Shown here: positions 1 through 9,193 of the stretch, one piece after another
Layout: every line of letters begins with the position of its first letter
Numbering within the stretch: position 1 is the stretch's first letter
Assembly (NCBI GenBank): GCA_029240795.1
Contig: JARDZP010000006.1
Location: forward strand, 1-55,437
Direction: 5' to 3'
Source: Haloplasmataceae bacterium
GTDB lineage: Bacteria > Bacillota_I > Bacilli_A > Haloplasmatales > Haloplasmataceae
DNA: 55,437 nucleotides
Notes under the pieces: generated by a model
What the model saw: only the letters and a program-made list of their open reading frames with translations
Told to the model about the DNA's origin: nothing
Database searches by the model: none
Position numbers and translations under genes: made by a program

Positions 1-1
1 T

Positions 2-43
2 AAAAAGCTAGAAAAACCAATTTTTTGGATTTTCTAGCTTTTT
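2..43. terminator. Bidirectional intrinsic terminator
   Basis: A long perfect stem pairs AAAAAGCTAGAAAA (2-15) with its complement at 30-43, continued by CCAA/TTGG. A- and T-runs flank both sides, so it can stop transcription in either direction. It lies downstream of the minus-strand ABC exporter genes. Confidence 0.8.
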
Positions 44-138
44 ATTTTTTAACAATATAATTTAAATAGTAAAAAAGACCGCTTATTCAGCAGTCTCCTT
101 GCTATCTTCTTTTTTTATGATTTACTTATTTACAATGA

Positions 139-1812
139 TTATTCCATTAAGATTAAATTTTCTTCAAATTGTCTATCGATTTTCGAATATAATAGAGATG
201 TAAGAATGATATTGACTAGCATATATATTACGTATAGAATAAAGAAATTTAATAGTGAATGGTTGTTTAAGATTTTTGACAAACCAAAATAGATTAAAAA
301 CATAATGGTTGCATAAATCATTGAAATAGCCAAAGTTATTAGAACATTCATATTTTGTTTAACTGCTACTTGTGGGTTATCCCATTTTAATAATGGGTGT
401 TTTAAATCGATATATAAACCAACTAAATTAATTGGTAATGATGCTAGTATGGCTAATACTAAGGTTAAAATTCCGAAGAAATAATCAACTTTTAATAGAT
501 ATAATAATATCCCAATAGAAATTATGCAAAAAGTAATTTGAACAATTATTGATGAAAGTACTCTTCCTTTTATATGTTCTTTAGAACTAATGGGTAATGT
601 TCTCATAATCCAATTCGTTTTTCCTTCACGTGAGAATGAAGTAGTGGTAATCATATTCAGCGAACCAAATATTGTTAAAGCAAGTGTACAGATTAACCAA
701 AATATGTATTTATTTGGTTCATAGAACGTCTTCAATTGACTAATTTCACCTGTACTTATAACTGTGATTAATAAAATTACTGGAACAATTATTACCGTAC
801 TTAAACAATTCAATGCAAACATCGGAACGCGAAATAAAGTTTTCATGTCAATTGACATAATTGAATTAGATACAGTTTGTGATTTGTTAGATTCATGTTT
901 AACTTTACGATTTTTACTGATTTGCACTTGTTCATTTAAATAGGTTTTTAAATAAACTGATTCTAGTATAAAACCAAAAATATAAACTGAACCTACACTT
1001 AAAATAAAAAATAAAACAATACTTACTATTCTTAATAAACTATCACCTATGATTGAATTAATCACTAAAGTAATAATTGGATAATATAGTTCCACTTTTT
1101 CAAGTAGAAACTGATTATTAGAAAAAAGATTCTGAAAATATTCTTCTTCCTTACCAGTAGGTATATTCATAGCAATGCTTTGAATATACATTTGAACACC
1201 AATTACAAGTATTATAATTGAAAGCATTCCTATCATTCTAAAGGCGTCCTTATTTTTAAATATGTTAGTAAATTTCATGATGATGACAACCAAAATGCCA
1301 ACAATAACTAAAGGTATAATCGGTAATAATAAAAAGCTCATGATCAAATTAATCCAAGCTAGAATATCCAAGCCACTTTTTACTCCATAAATAATAAAGA
1401 ATGGTAGAACAGAAAATAGATTGATCATTAACTCCCATATGTATATAACTACAAACTTACTGATCAATATATGTTTCGTTTTAATAGGTAATGGAGTTAA
1501 TATTTTAACATCATCTGATAAATAAAAGTATGATGTAACTTGAAACATCCCAAATAATATTATTATTATTACGGAAAAAATGATCGCAATTACGATATAA
1601 AAAGATTCTTGTCCAATCATAGCGAAAATGTCATACATTTTAATATACAAGAAAATAAAAGCGCCTAAGCTTGGAGTAGAAAGGGCTAATATAACTGCTA
1701 TAACGATAAACATATTTCTTTGACGTTTATCATTTTTCAAATGATTAATCATGTACTTTAATGACATATTTTGTTTGAATAAAAATTTTAATGTTAATAG
1801 AAAATCTTTCAT
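139..1812 (-). CDS. ABC-2 type exporter permease, large integral membrane protein
   Basis: The 557-residue protein is almost entirely hydrophobic with about 12 predicted membrane segments, arranged as two halves of roughly six separated by a polar stretch near residues 290-320 (KNRKVKHESNKSQ). This is the layout of putative ABC exporter permeases of low-GC Gram-positives. It directly follows an ABC ATPase gene and overlaps it by one base (TAATG), so the two are translationally coupled and very likely form one transporter in the cytoplasmic membrane. The substrate cannot be told from the sequence; peptides, antibiotics or lipids are typical for the class. The function as permease is inferred from context and topology. 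Confidence 0.8.
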   Translation of the reverse strand: MKDFLLTLKFLFKQNMSLKYMINHLKNDKRQRNMFIVIAVILALSTPSLGAFIFLYIKMYDIFAMIGQESFYIVIAIIFSVIIIILFGMFQVTSYFYLSDDVKILTPLPIKTKHILISKFVVIYIWELMINLFSVLPFFIIYGVKSGLDILAWINLIMSFLLLPIIPLVIVGILVVIIMKFTNIFKNKDAFRMIGMLSIIILVIGVQMYIQSIAMNIPTGKEEEYFQNLFSNNQFLLEKVELYYPIITLVINSIIGDSLLRIVSIVLFFILSVGSVYIFGFILESVYLKTYLNEQVQISKNRKVKHESNKSQTVSNSIMSIDMKTLFRVPMFALNCLSTVIIVPVILLITVISTGEISQLKTFYEPNKYIFWLICTLALTIFGSLNMITTTSFSREGKTNWIMRTLPISSKEHIKGRVLSSIIVQITFCIISIGILLYLLKVDYFFGILTLVLAILASLPINLVGLYIDLKHPLLKWDNPQVAVKQNMNVLITLAISMIYATIMFLIYFGLSKILNNHSLLNFFILYVIYMLVNIILTSLLYSKIDRQFEENLILME

Positions 1813-2528
1813 TATTCAGTCAACTCCAAAAAGATATTTTCTAGAGATTCATCTTTCCCAGCATTTCCTTTTATTTCATTAACTGTCCCGTAAGTAATAA
1901 TTTGACCTTTATTGATGATCGCAACTCGGTCACACAGTTTTTCAGCTGTCTCTAGAATATGAGTTGAAAAGAACACACTATTTCCTCGTTTACAGTAATC
2001 TATCATAATCTCTTTTAAAATATGTTGTGCTTTCGGATCTAATCCTACCATTGGTTCGTCAAGTATTAATATTTTTGGTTCTACTATTAACGAACCTATC
2101 AAAACTATTTTTTGCTTCATCCCATGTGAGTAACTCGATATGTAATTATGAATTGAGTCACTCATACTAAATTTTTCTAAATAAAAATCTAAACGAGCTT
2201 TTCTAACTTCTTCACTTATTTTAAATATATTGCACATAAATTGTATATAATCATTCCCAGAAATCTTTTCAAAAACTTCCGGATTATCTGGAATAAAACA
2301 AAATTGTTGTTTAGCTTTTAAGATTTCTTTTTGATTATCGATCCCATTAATTAATATTTGACCATTGTCTGGTTTTAACAACCCAACAATCATTTTGATT
2401 GTTGTTGTTTTACCTGCTCCATTCGGTCCTAGAAATCCAAAAATTTCTCCTGGTTTTATTTCTAAGTTGATGTTGGTTACCGCGACTTTATTACCGTAAC
2501 TTTTACTTAAATTACTTATTTTTAACAT
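1812..2528 (-). CDS. ABC-2 exporter ATPase subunit
   Basis: This is a CcmA-type ATP-binding subunit. It has Walker A GPNGAGKT near residue 38, the signature YSHGMKQK in place of LSGGQ (usual for exporters of this group), Walker B ILILDEP and the switch His in FFSTHILE. An in-frame start 51 bases upstream exists, but the ATG at 2528 is preceded by AGGGTGA at good spacing and begins at the family's normal N-terminus (MLKISNLSKSYG), so I chose it. It is coupled to the permease gene that overlaps its stop codon and should power export through it. The substrate is unknown. Confidence 0.88.
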   Translation of the reverse strand: MLKISNLSKSYGNKVAVTNINLEIKPGEIFGFLGPNGAGKTTTIKMIVGLLKPDNGQILINGIDNQKEILKAKQQFCFIPDNPEVFEKISGNDYIQFMCNIFKISEEVRKARLDFYLEKFSMSDSIHNYISSYSHGMKQKIVLIGSLIVEPKILILDEPMVGLDPKAQHILKEIMIDYCKRGNSVFFSTHILETAEKLCDRVAIINKGQIITYGTVNEIKGNAGKDESLENIFLELTE

Positions 2529-2621
2529 TTTTAAAATCACCCTATCTTTAAAATATTTATACTTCTTATTATATATCATAAAAAAGTAGAAAAATAAATG
2601 ATTTTGAATATTTATTCCAAA

Positions 2622-3338
2622 TTAAACCCATTTACATAATTTAGACTCTAAAATATCCACTAATATAAATAAGAGATAGCCTATAAATGAAAGAGCAAAT
2701 ATACCTACAAACATCTTTATATAATTAGACGATAAGTTTAGTTGTATATAATAACCTAATCCTCCATTTTGAGTTGCGAAACTTTCACTTAAAAACAATA
2801 CTGATACACTTGTGCCAATCCCCAACCGCAATGAGGTTAATAGATTTGGTAATAATGCTGGTATAATAATTTCTTTGTACATTTGTAATTTATTTAATGA
2901 TAAGGACTTAGCGATATAAAAAACTTCATTTGGTAGCCCAATAACAGTATCTTTAACTTGAATGATAATCGGAAAAATCACGATTAATATAATTAAAAGG
3001 ATTTTATTAAAATCACCCAGACCAAATAAAATAATGAGTATTGGCAAAAGTGCAGCCTTTGGTATAGGATAAAATCCGTAGATGATAGGTGATAATAATT
3101 GATTACTCAGTTTATGTAATCCTAATAATAAACCTAAATGAACTCCTATGATAACTCCGAGTATTAAACCTATCATTAATCTTTTTAAACTAACAAAAAA
3201 GTGGAGATCCAGTCCTTGAGGGAAATACTTAATAAAATAGTATATTACTTGGTGTGGAAAAGGTATAATATCTTTTAATAAAAATGCAAAAACATACCAT
3301 ATAAAAAAACAAATAAATATTCCATATAATCTTTTCAT
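2622..3338 (-). CDS. ABC importer permease, SsuC/TauC/nitrate family
   Basis: The 238-residue protein has about six membrane segments and the BPD_transp_1 coupling loop near residues 140-175 (AKSLSLNKLQMYKEIIIPALLPNL), matching the EAA motif with a helix that docks on the ATPase. The length matches the family, roughly 240-270 residues. Its ribosome site (GGAGTTATAATA) lies within the end of the upstream ATPase gene, so both are in one operon with the binding protein. Members of this family import small organic acids, sulfonates, nitrate or thiamine precursors; the substrate here is considered under the binding protein. Confidence 0.85.
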   Translation of the reverse strand: MKRLYGIFICFFIWYVFAFLLKDIIPFPHQVIYYFIKYFPQGLDLHFFVSLKRLMIGLILGVIIGVHLGLLLGLHKLSNQLLSPIIYGFYPIPKAALLPILIILFGLGDFNKILLIILIVIFPIIIQVKDTVIGLPNEVFYIAKSLSLNKLQMYKEIIIPALLPNLLTSLRLGIGTSVSVLFLSESFATQNGGLGYYIQLNLSSNYIKMFVGIFALSFIGYLLFILVDILESKLCKWV

Positions 3339-3340
3339 TA

Positions 3341-4066
3341 TTATAACTCCAATTTCTTTCTAATTTTTATACACTTTTCATAAAAAGATAAAGTATGTTT
3401 TGCATCTATACATCCATATAATTCATTTTCCACTATTTCTCCAATGGTTCCATTTTTCATAATAATAATTTTTTGACCTAAAAATACAGCCTCTTCGATA
3501 TCATGTGTTACGATTATAGAAGTAACCTCATGGTTATGATATAAAGTTAACATTGTTTTTTGAAACTGATCTTTGGTAAAAGCATCTAGAGCTGATGATG
3601 GTTCATCAAGAAGTAATAAATCTGACTTCAATACTAATACTCTTCCAATAGAAACCCTTTGTTTTTGACCACCGCTTAACTGTTTTAAATAACAATCTTT
3701 TAGGTGTAATATATCCAGTTCTTTTAAAACTTCGTTAACCTTTTTATCAATCACTAACTTATCTAGTTTTCTAGCTCTTAAGCCTAATGCAAGATTATCA
3801 TAAACAGTTTTCCACGGAAACAAACCACCATTTTGAAAAATAATTCCTGTTTGACTTCTTATAGATTCAAGTTTTTGACTACTTATCAATATTTCACCTG
3901 TTGTTGCTTTTAATATCCCCGCTAACAAAAATAATAATGTCGTTTTTCCACAACCGGATTTTCCAATGATTGATACCTTGTCATTTTTATTAATTTTAAA
4001 ACTTAGATTATTGATAACGGGTTTATTTAATTGATATGCGAATGTCATTTCATTAACTTCTATCAT
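3341..4066 (-). CDS. ABC importer ATPase, SsuB/TauB family
   Basis: Walker A GKSGCGKTT (about residue 36), Q-loop IIFQNGGLFPW, signature LSGGQKQR, Walker B LLLLDEPSSALD and the switch region IVTHDIEEA are all intact. It is the energising subunit for the adjacent permease and lipoprotein. The ATG at 4066 is preceded by AAAGAGTGG; a GTG nine bases upstream (4075) is possible but lacks well-spaced Shine-Dalgarno sequence. A hairpin separates this gene from the binding-protein gene, which probably allows more binding protein than ATPase to be made. Confidence 0.87.
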   Translation of the reverse strand: MIEVNEMTFAYQLNKPVINNLSFKINKNDKVSIIGKSGCGKTTLLFLLAGILKATTGEILISSQKLESIRSQTGIIFQNGGLFPWKTVYDNLALGLRARKLDKLVIDKKVNEVLKELDILHLKDCYLKQLSGGQKQRVSIGRVLVLKSDLLLLDEPSSALDAFTKDQFQKTMLTLYHNHEVTSIIVTHDIEEAVFLGQKIIIMKNGTIGEIVENELYGCIDAKHTLSFYEKCIKIRKKLEL

Positions 4067-4103
4067 TTTATCCACTCTTTCATTCTAGATAATCTATGAA
4101 AAT

Positions 4104-4125
4104 GGCCATCTAATTAAAGATGGCC
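4104..4125 (-). terminator. Intercistronic hairpin between binding protein and ATPase
   Basis: GGCCATCT (4104-4111) pairs with AGATGGCC (4118-4125) around a six-base loop. On the minus strand it is followed only by a short ATTTTC, so it looks like a weak, leaky terminator or RNA-stabilising stem. This arrangement is common after binding-protein genes. Confidence 0.5.
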
Positions 4126-4131
4126 TAATTA

Positions 4132-5061
4132 TTAATTTTCCCAATCAAAATAAAGATCATCTAATTTATAATCTTTTGTGATTAAGTCCTTTGCTTTCAT
4201 CCATGTTATGACATCATTAAATTGTGCTTCATTTGGTTTAACTAAATTAGTATACTCTTGTCGTTCACCTATATCAATCATTGACTCATCTAATAAATCA
4301 TATTTAATAATATAGTTTTTATAATCATCATAATTTTTAGTTTTTAATTCAGTTATGGCTTGATCTGTTAAAATATGAAATTGTTTTAATGCTTCACTAT
4401 TTTCATTTACAAAATTTTTTCTAAATGCTAAACATGTAATAAAGATCTTGTCCTCGTTATTAGTCCAAAGTTCTTTTCCGCCTTCATTCACTACTATTGA
4501 TGGGAATGGCTCTGGCATAATTGTCATATCAATCTTTTCATCTTGATTTAGTGAATCTAATGCAGCCTTACGCGCTACTGGAGATGGTATCCCAATCTTC
4601 GTATAATTAACACCTGATTTTTCAGCTACTTGATCTACTAAATAATCAATAACTGTGTATTCTGATATAGCAACTCTTGCATTATTAGTTTCACTTAAAC
4701 TAGTTGCTTGATAATCTTTACTAGTTACTAACCTAAACTCCTCATCAGTTTTAACTGTTATAACCATATCAATATTATTTTCAATATTTTTACCAACCAT
4801 TACCAAATCAGTACTAACTCCATCTAAACTTTCTCCTATTAATGCAGCATCACGTAGGTCTGCGTTCTGAAAAAATTTAAATTCAACTTCCATACCTAGT
4901 TCATCATAAAATCCTTCTTCTAATGCATAGATATAAGGTACTGCAGCTAGACTAGGCATAAAACCTATTGTAATTTTGTCATCACTAATGCTATCTTTTT
5001 TACAAGAAGTTAACATTACTGTAAATAGACATAAAATTACTAAAATGTATAATTTTTTCAT
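4132..5061 (-). CDS. ABC importer substrate-binding lipoprotein, NMT1/THI5-like
   Basis: The N-terminus is a lipoprotein signal (hydrophobic core, then LTSC with the lipid-attachment Cys at residue 20), so the mature protein is anchored outside the membrane. The first mature segment, KITIGFMPSLAAVPYIYALE, is typical of the NMT1/THI5/SsuA class of periplasmic-type binding proteins, and PEPFPSIVVNEGG fits the second lobe. It is the first gene of the importer operon and is transcribed divergently from a UbiD-UbiA-UbiX operon across 120 bases. That context suggests the ligand could be an aromatic or naphthoate acid used in quinone synthesis. The family assignment is solid; the ligand is inference. 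Confidence 0.82.
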   Translation of the reverse strand: MKKLYILVILCLFTVMLTSCKKDSISDDKITIGFMPSLAAVPYIYALEEGFYDELGMEVEFKFFQNADLRDAALIGESLDGVSTDLVMVGKNIENNIDMVITVKTDEEFRLVTSKDYQATSLSETNNARVAISEYTVIDYLVDQVAEKSGVNYTKIGIPSPVARKAALDSLNQDEKIDMTIMPEPFPSIVVNEGGKELWTNNEDKIFITCLAFRKNFVNENSEALKQFHILTDQAITELKTKNYDDYKNYIIKYDLLDESMIDIGERQEYTNLVKPNEAQFNDVITWMKAKDLITKDYKLDDLYFDWEN

Positions 5062-5127
5062 AATTTCGTCTCCTTCTTATTCCAAAAGTTATTATATCAT
5101 AAAATAAATCATTTGTTTATAATATTT

Positions 5128-5156
5128 TTCACAAATTAAATTATTTATGTTATAAT
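5128..5156 (+). promoter_or_regulatory. Sigma-A type promoter of the ubiD operon
   Basis: TTCACA (5128-5133) and TATAAT (5151-5156) are separated by exactly 17 bases, one mismatch from the consensus. The start codon of the ubiD-like gene follows at 5183 after an AAAGGAGG ribosome site. A second TATAAT on the opposite strand in the same gap (in ATGATATAATAAC) probably serves the importer operon, with a weaker -35. Confidence 0.7.
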
Positions 5157-5182
5157 CTATAAAGTAATAAAGGAGGAAATAT

Positions 5183-7042
5183 ATGGCTTATCGTGATTTA
5201 CAATCGTTTATTAAAGAACTTCAATCTCATGATCAATTAATAGAAATAAATGAGGAAGTTGATGCAAATTTAGAAATAACAGAGATATCTAATCGAATAA
5301 TGAAATCAAATAAACAGAATAAAGCTTTACTATTTAATAATATTAAAGGTTCACCTTATCCATTATTAATTAATGCGTTTGGTTCAAAAGAAAGAATGTC
5401 ATTAGCTTTTGAAGTTGATACTTTAGACCAAATCGCAAATGATATAAAATATTTCTTTAATTTTTCTAATTATAAAACCTTACCTAAACAAATTAAGGCT
5501 TTACCTAAATTAGTTAGATTATACCTTTCTTTCCCTCATAAGGTGAGAAAAGCAAAATGTCAGGAAGTTGTGGAAGAACCCAATTTAGATACTATTCCAA
5601 TCCTTAAATGTTGGCCTGAAGACGGTGGTAAATTTTTTACTCTTCCATTAGTCATTACAAAAGACCCTGAAACAGGACAACAAAATATGGGTATGTATAG
5701 AATGCAAGTATATGATCATAAAACAACAGGTATGCACTGGCATTGGCATAAAGACGGTCGTGAAATATATGATAAATACCGTAAGTTAGGAAAGACAAAG
5801 ATGCCAGTTAGCGTAGTAGTGGGTAGCGATCCTGCTACCATTTATTCTGCAACATCGCCTTTACCAAAAATGATTGATGAAATGATGTTAGCTTCATTTT
5901 TAAGAAGACGTTCCTTATCTATTGTAAAATGTATTACCAATGATTTATATGTACCAGCTAATGCCGAATTTGTTTTTGAAGGTTATATTGACATTAATGA
6001 GGATTTACGATTAGAAGGTCCCTTTGGAGATCATACAGGTTATTATTCATTACCAGATATGTATCCGATTTTTCATATAGAAAAAATAACAAGAAGAAAG
6101 AAACCTATTTTCCATGCAACAATCGTAGGTATACCACCTATGGAAGACTGTTATTTAGCTCTTGCTACTGAAAAAATATTTATTCCATTAATCCAAATAA
6201 CTACCCCTGAAGTAGTTGATTTACATATGCCATTTGAAGGTGTTTTCCATAATTTTGCGATTACGTCGATTAAAAAGCATTTTCCTAAGCATGCACATAA
6301 GGTTTTAAGTTCATTATGGGGTACTGGGCAGATGATGTATGAAAAATTAATTTGCATAGTAGATGAAAGTAAAGATATAAAAAATTACGCTGATATCTTT
6401 TGGACAGTTGTTGATCATGTAAATTTAAAAGATGATATTATCATCACAGAAGGACCACTTGACGCATTAGACCATTCTTCTAAACGTGCTTTCTATGGTG
6501 CAAGATTAGGGATTGATGCAACAACGAAACTAAAAGAAGAAATAACATCTGCTAATGATGAAAAAGCTTTTTACATATCTAATATTGATAAAGATGTTAT
6601 TCTTAATGATTTAAAAAGTAAATTTGATAATATAGTAGATGTTAGATTACCAAAAAATGATGATTACAACAAAGTTTTATTAATTAGTATGAATAAAACC
6701 AAAATCGATGAAGTTAATTCAATAAACCAATATTTAAGATCACATGAAGTTTATCGTTATTTTAAATTTATTGGAATCTTTAACCAATTCACCGATATTC
6801 AAGATACATCAATGACTTTTTGGCGATTATTTAATAATATAGATGCTAAACGTGATTTGTACTTTAAAGAATTGAAAGCAAACGAAAACACATATACTGT
6901 GGTTACAGTAGATGCCACAAGAAAATTACCAATAGAAAACGGGAATAGAAATTGGCCCAATGATATTATAATGGATCAAAATATAATAAAAAAAGTTAAC
7001 GAAAAGTGGTTGGACTATGGATTTATTCAAGAAAACGATTAA
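5183..7042 (+). CDS. mqnL: UbiD-family decarboxylase, menaquinone (futalosine) type
   Basis: UbiD enzymes use prenylated FMN to remove a carboxylate from aromatic acids. The 619-residue length and motifs such as FEGVFHN, EGPLDALDHSS and YGARLGIDATTKL match the long menaquinone-biosynthesis decarboxylase subfamily rather than the ~490-residue UbiD of ubiquinone synthesis. The catalytic region RLEGPFGDHTGYY (around residues 276-288) holds the conserved Glu and Asp. The cofactor would be supplied by the UbiX-like gene two genes downstream. The end of the gene overlaps the prenyltransferase start by 26 bases. In the known pathway this step acts on prenylated 1,4-dihydroxy-6-naphthoate; I infer the same here. 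No mqnA-E or men gene lies in the window. Confidence 0.88.
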   Translation: MAYRDLQSFIKELQSHDQLIEINEEVDANLEITEISNRIMKSNKQNKALLFNNIKGSPYPLLINAFGSKERMSLAFEVDTLDQIANDIKYFFNFSNYKTLPKQIKALPKLVRLYLSFPHKVRKAKCQEVVEEPNLDTIPILKCWPEDGGKFFTLPLVITKDPETGQQNMGMYRMQVYDHKTTGMHWHWHKDGREIYDKYRKLGKTKMPVSVVVGSDPATIYSATSPLPKMIDEMMLASFLRRRSLSIVKCITNDLYVPANAEFVFEGYIDINEDLRLEGPFGDHTGYYSLPDMYPIFHIEKITRRKKPIFHATIVGIPPMEDCYLALATEKIFIPLIQITTPEVVDLHMPFEGVFHNFAITSIKKHFPKHAHKVLSSLWGTGQMMYEKLICIVDESKDIKNYADIFWTVVDHVNLKDDIIITEGPLDALDHSSKRAFYGARLGIDATTKLKEEITSANDEKAFYISNIDKDVILNDLKSKFDNIVDVRLPKNDDYNKVLLISMNKTKIDEVNSINQYLRSHEVYRYFKFIGIFNQFTDIQDTSMTFWRLFNNIDAKRDLYFKELKANENTYTVVTVDATRKLPIENGNRNWPNDIIMDQNIIKKVNEKWLDYGFIQEND

Positions 7043-7940
7043 TCGAATAACAATGTACGGGGAAATGGTCATGTTTTCACACACCTTATTTTCTTTACCT
7101 TTTGCATTACTTACTATGCTAATCGCAGCAAATGGATTACCAATTTTATCAATTCTAGTTTGGGCAGTAATTGCTTTAATAGGTGCAAGAACAGGTGCAA
7201 ATGCTTTTAATCGGTTTATTGATCGGTTTATTGATGCAAAAAACCCTCGAACAGCAAGTAGGCATATTCCCTCTGGAAAATTGAAAAGCTATGAAGCTTT
7301 AATAATCACAATTATTTCTTATGTTGTTTACTTTTATGCAGCATATCATATTAATGATTTATGTTTTTATCTTTCTCCTATACCCATTATCTTTTTTACA
7401 CTTTATCCCTATACAAAAAGATTTACTTACTTTTGTCATATCATCTTAGGTATTGCTTGTGCATTTGCGGTTTTTGGTGCTTGGATGGCTGTGAAAAATG
7501 AAATCTTATTTATTAACTTCAATCAAGAACAAATCCTTATGCCTTTAAATCGAATAAACATAATCCCTTTAATTATATTTATCGCTGTTGCATTATGGAA
7601 TGCAGGATTTGATACTATCTATGGAACACAAGATATAGAACATGACCAAAATAATAAAATATTTTCTATTCCAGCTAAGTTTGGGCTAAAAAAAGCACTA
7701 ATTATTGCCAAAATCTTTCACTTTACTATGATTATATTGTTGTTTTCATTAATATTTGTCACAAATTTATCATATTTTTATATTACTGGATTAATGATTA
7801 GTTCAATGTTGTTTTTAATTGAACATAAAATTGTTAAACCAAATAATACTATTATTATGAAATTGGCATCTTATAAATTAAATCAAATCATTAGTCTCAC
7901 CATTTTTACTTTTTCATGTATAGATATATTTTTTCTATAG
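7017..7940 (+). CDS. mqnP: UbiA-family prenyltransferase, MqnP-like
   Basis: This integral membrane enzyme attaches a polyprenyl chain to an aromatic acceptor. Both Asp-rich motifs are visible: NRFIDRFIDAKNPRTASR (about residue 62) and DTIYGTQDIEHDQNN (about residue 200), which bind Mg and the prenyl diphosphate. About eight membrane helices and 307 residues fit the family. It starts inside the end of the UbiD-like gene and is followed 14 bases later by the UbiX-like gene, so all three are one transcript. The acceptor is probably the naphthoate that the UbiD partner decarboxylates. A 4-hydroxybenzoate-type acceptor cannot be excluded from sequence alone. Confidence 0.87.
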   Translation: MDLFKKTINRITMYGEMVMFSHTLFSLPFALLTMLIAANGLPILSILVWAVIALIGARTGANAFNRFIDRFIDAKNPRTASRHIPSGKLKSYEALIITIISYVVYFYAAYHINDLCFYLSPIPIIFFTLYPYTKRFTYFCHIILGIACAFAVFGAWMAVKNEILFINFNQEQILMPLNRINIIPLIIFIAVALWNAGFDTIYGTQDIEHDQNNKIFSIPAKFGLKKALIIAKIFHFTMIILLFSLIFVTNLSYFYITGLMISSMLFLIEHKIVKPNNTIIMKLASYKLNQIISLTIFTFSCIDIFFL

Positions 7941-7954
7941 AAAGGAAGTTAATT

Positions 7955-8527
7955 ATGAAACGTATTGTTGTTGGTATTACAGGAGCTAGTGGATCAATTA
8001 TTTTTAAAAGAACTGTTGAAGAACTGTTAGAATTAGGTCATGAAGTATATGTTTGTGCTTCTGAATATGCTGAACAAGTCTTTGAATATGAATTAGATTT
8101 AAACTTTCGTAAATTTTGTTTTAATTTGAATAGTGCAAAATTACATGTATCTGAAATAAATGATATGTTCAGCAAAATTGCAAGTGGATCATTCAAAACT
8201 GATGGAATGATTATCGCTCCATGTAGCATGGGTACTGTAGGTAAAATCGCTAATGGTACTTCAGATAATTTATTAATTAGAGCGGCTGATGTCCATATTA
8301 AAGAACATCGGAAAACATTAATAATCCCAAGAGAAGCTCCATTTTCGACCATTCATTTACAAAATCTACTAACCTTATCACAATCTGGTGTTTACATTTT
8401 ACCACCTGTTCCTGCATTTTATATGAAACCAAAAACAGTTGAGGATATTGTAGACCAAATAGTTGGTAGAGCACTTGATTATTTTGATATAGAAAATTCC
8501 TTAAAACGATCATGGGAAGGCATTTAA
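7955..8527 (+). CDS. ubiX: UbiX-family flavin prenyltransferase
   Basis: UbiX joins a dimethylallyl group to FMN to make the prenylated-FMN cofactor needed by UbiD enzymes. The N-terminal RIVVGITGASGS is the flavin-binding loop, and IIAPCSMGTVGKIANG and REAPFSTIHLQNL are family motifs. The ATG at 7955 follows AAAGGAAG at good spacing; an in-frame codon 39 bases upstream would lie within the prenyltransferase gene and I reject it. At 190 residues it has the normal length. It is the last gene of the three-gene operon and acts in the cytosol. In futalosine-pathway organisms this member is called MqnM. Confidence 0.9.
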   Translation: MKRIVVGITGASGSIIFKRTVEELLELGHEVYVCASEYAEQVFEYELDLNFRKFCFNLNSAKLHVSEINDMFSKIASGSFKTDGMIIAPCSMGTVGKIANGTSDNLLIRAADVHIKEHRKTLIIPREAPFSTIHLQNLLTLSQSGVYILPPVPAFYMKPKTVEDIVDQIVGRALDYFDIENSLKRSWEGI

Positions 8528-8557
8528 TGATTACGAAGCGCTAATAAAAAGTTTGGT

Positions 8558-9130
8558 TAGATCCCCTTAAAGTAGACAGTACATAATAATAAAATGTACT
8601 TAATACAGAAAGGGGATCTTTTCTTATGGGAAGAAAAGCAAAAAGTAATTAAGCAAAATGCTAAAAATTAAGGAGTACATGAAGGAACAATTAGTAAATG
8701 GTTATATAATTATAGTTCTTATGGTGAAATAGCTTTTGTTGACAAGCCAAGAAATCAAAGGTATACAATAGAGCTAAAATTATCAGCGATAAATGATTAT
8801 CTTTTAGGTAGGTTCACAAAAGTATAATAGTCATAAAGAAATTAAGGATTACTATCCAAGGGAAGATATCTATATGATTCAATCAAGAAAAACAACATAT
8901 GAAGAAAGAAAAGAAAAGTGTATGTTGAATCTGAATCACAGGTAACAGCAGAGAATGTCATAAATAGAGACTTTGAAGCCCAAATCAAATGCTTAACCGA
9001 CGTGACGGAATTTAAAGTGATAGAAAATTAGAAAAGTTAAATGGCTTGACTCCGAATGAATATCGAAATCAAGCCTTAATTAATAAAATTATTTAATTTT
9101 TTACCCTGTCCATTTGACAGGGAGCAGTTG
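8558..9130 (+). mobile_element. Decayed IS3-family (IS150-like) insertion sequence
   Basis: About 570 bases remain of an element normally near 1.4 kb. Imperfect terminal inverted repeats are visible: ATCCCCTTAAAGTAGACAGT on the left and the complement of ACCCTGTCCATTTGACAGGG on the right. Between them are fragments of orfA (GRKAKSN, then a helix-turn-helix-like stretch in shifted frames) and orfB (DFEAQ..., LTDVTEFK with the first catalytic Asp, then directly the C-terminal LNGLTPNEYRNQAL). The DDE core between these is deleted and several stops are present. It is inactive. Confidence 0.8.
8626..9096 (+). pseudogene. IS3-family transposase remnant (orfA/orfB)
   Basis: Reading starts at an ATG after AAAGGGGATC with GRKAKSN, then meets a stop. 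In other frames one can follow GTISKWLYNYSSYGEIAF-like and KPRNQRYTIELKLSAI-like orfA text, then orfB DFEAQ and LTDVTEFK, then the family's C-terminal LNGLTPNEYRNQA. Most of the DDE integrase core is lost. No functional protein can be made. Confidence 0.75.
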
Positions 9131-9193
9131 AATTTCCAGCATTTTTTCTTTTTTTATAGCTAAACATAGAAATAGGATAGTATTGGTGAATAC

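Noticed and set aside
615-645. TTCACGTGAGAA inside the ABC exporter gene as a parS site
   Set aside because: Only the CACGTG core and a few flanking bases match; the outer arms do not pair, unlike the perfect site at 29603.
6151-6357. Open frame antisense to the UbiD-like gene
   Set aside because: It lies wholly within a strongly coding frame, has no ribosome site and its composition is that of a shadow; the same holds for similar antisense frames in jag, mnmE, gyrA and nrdD.
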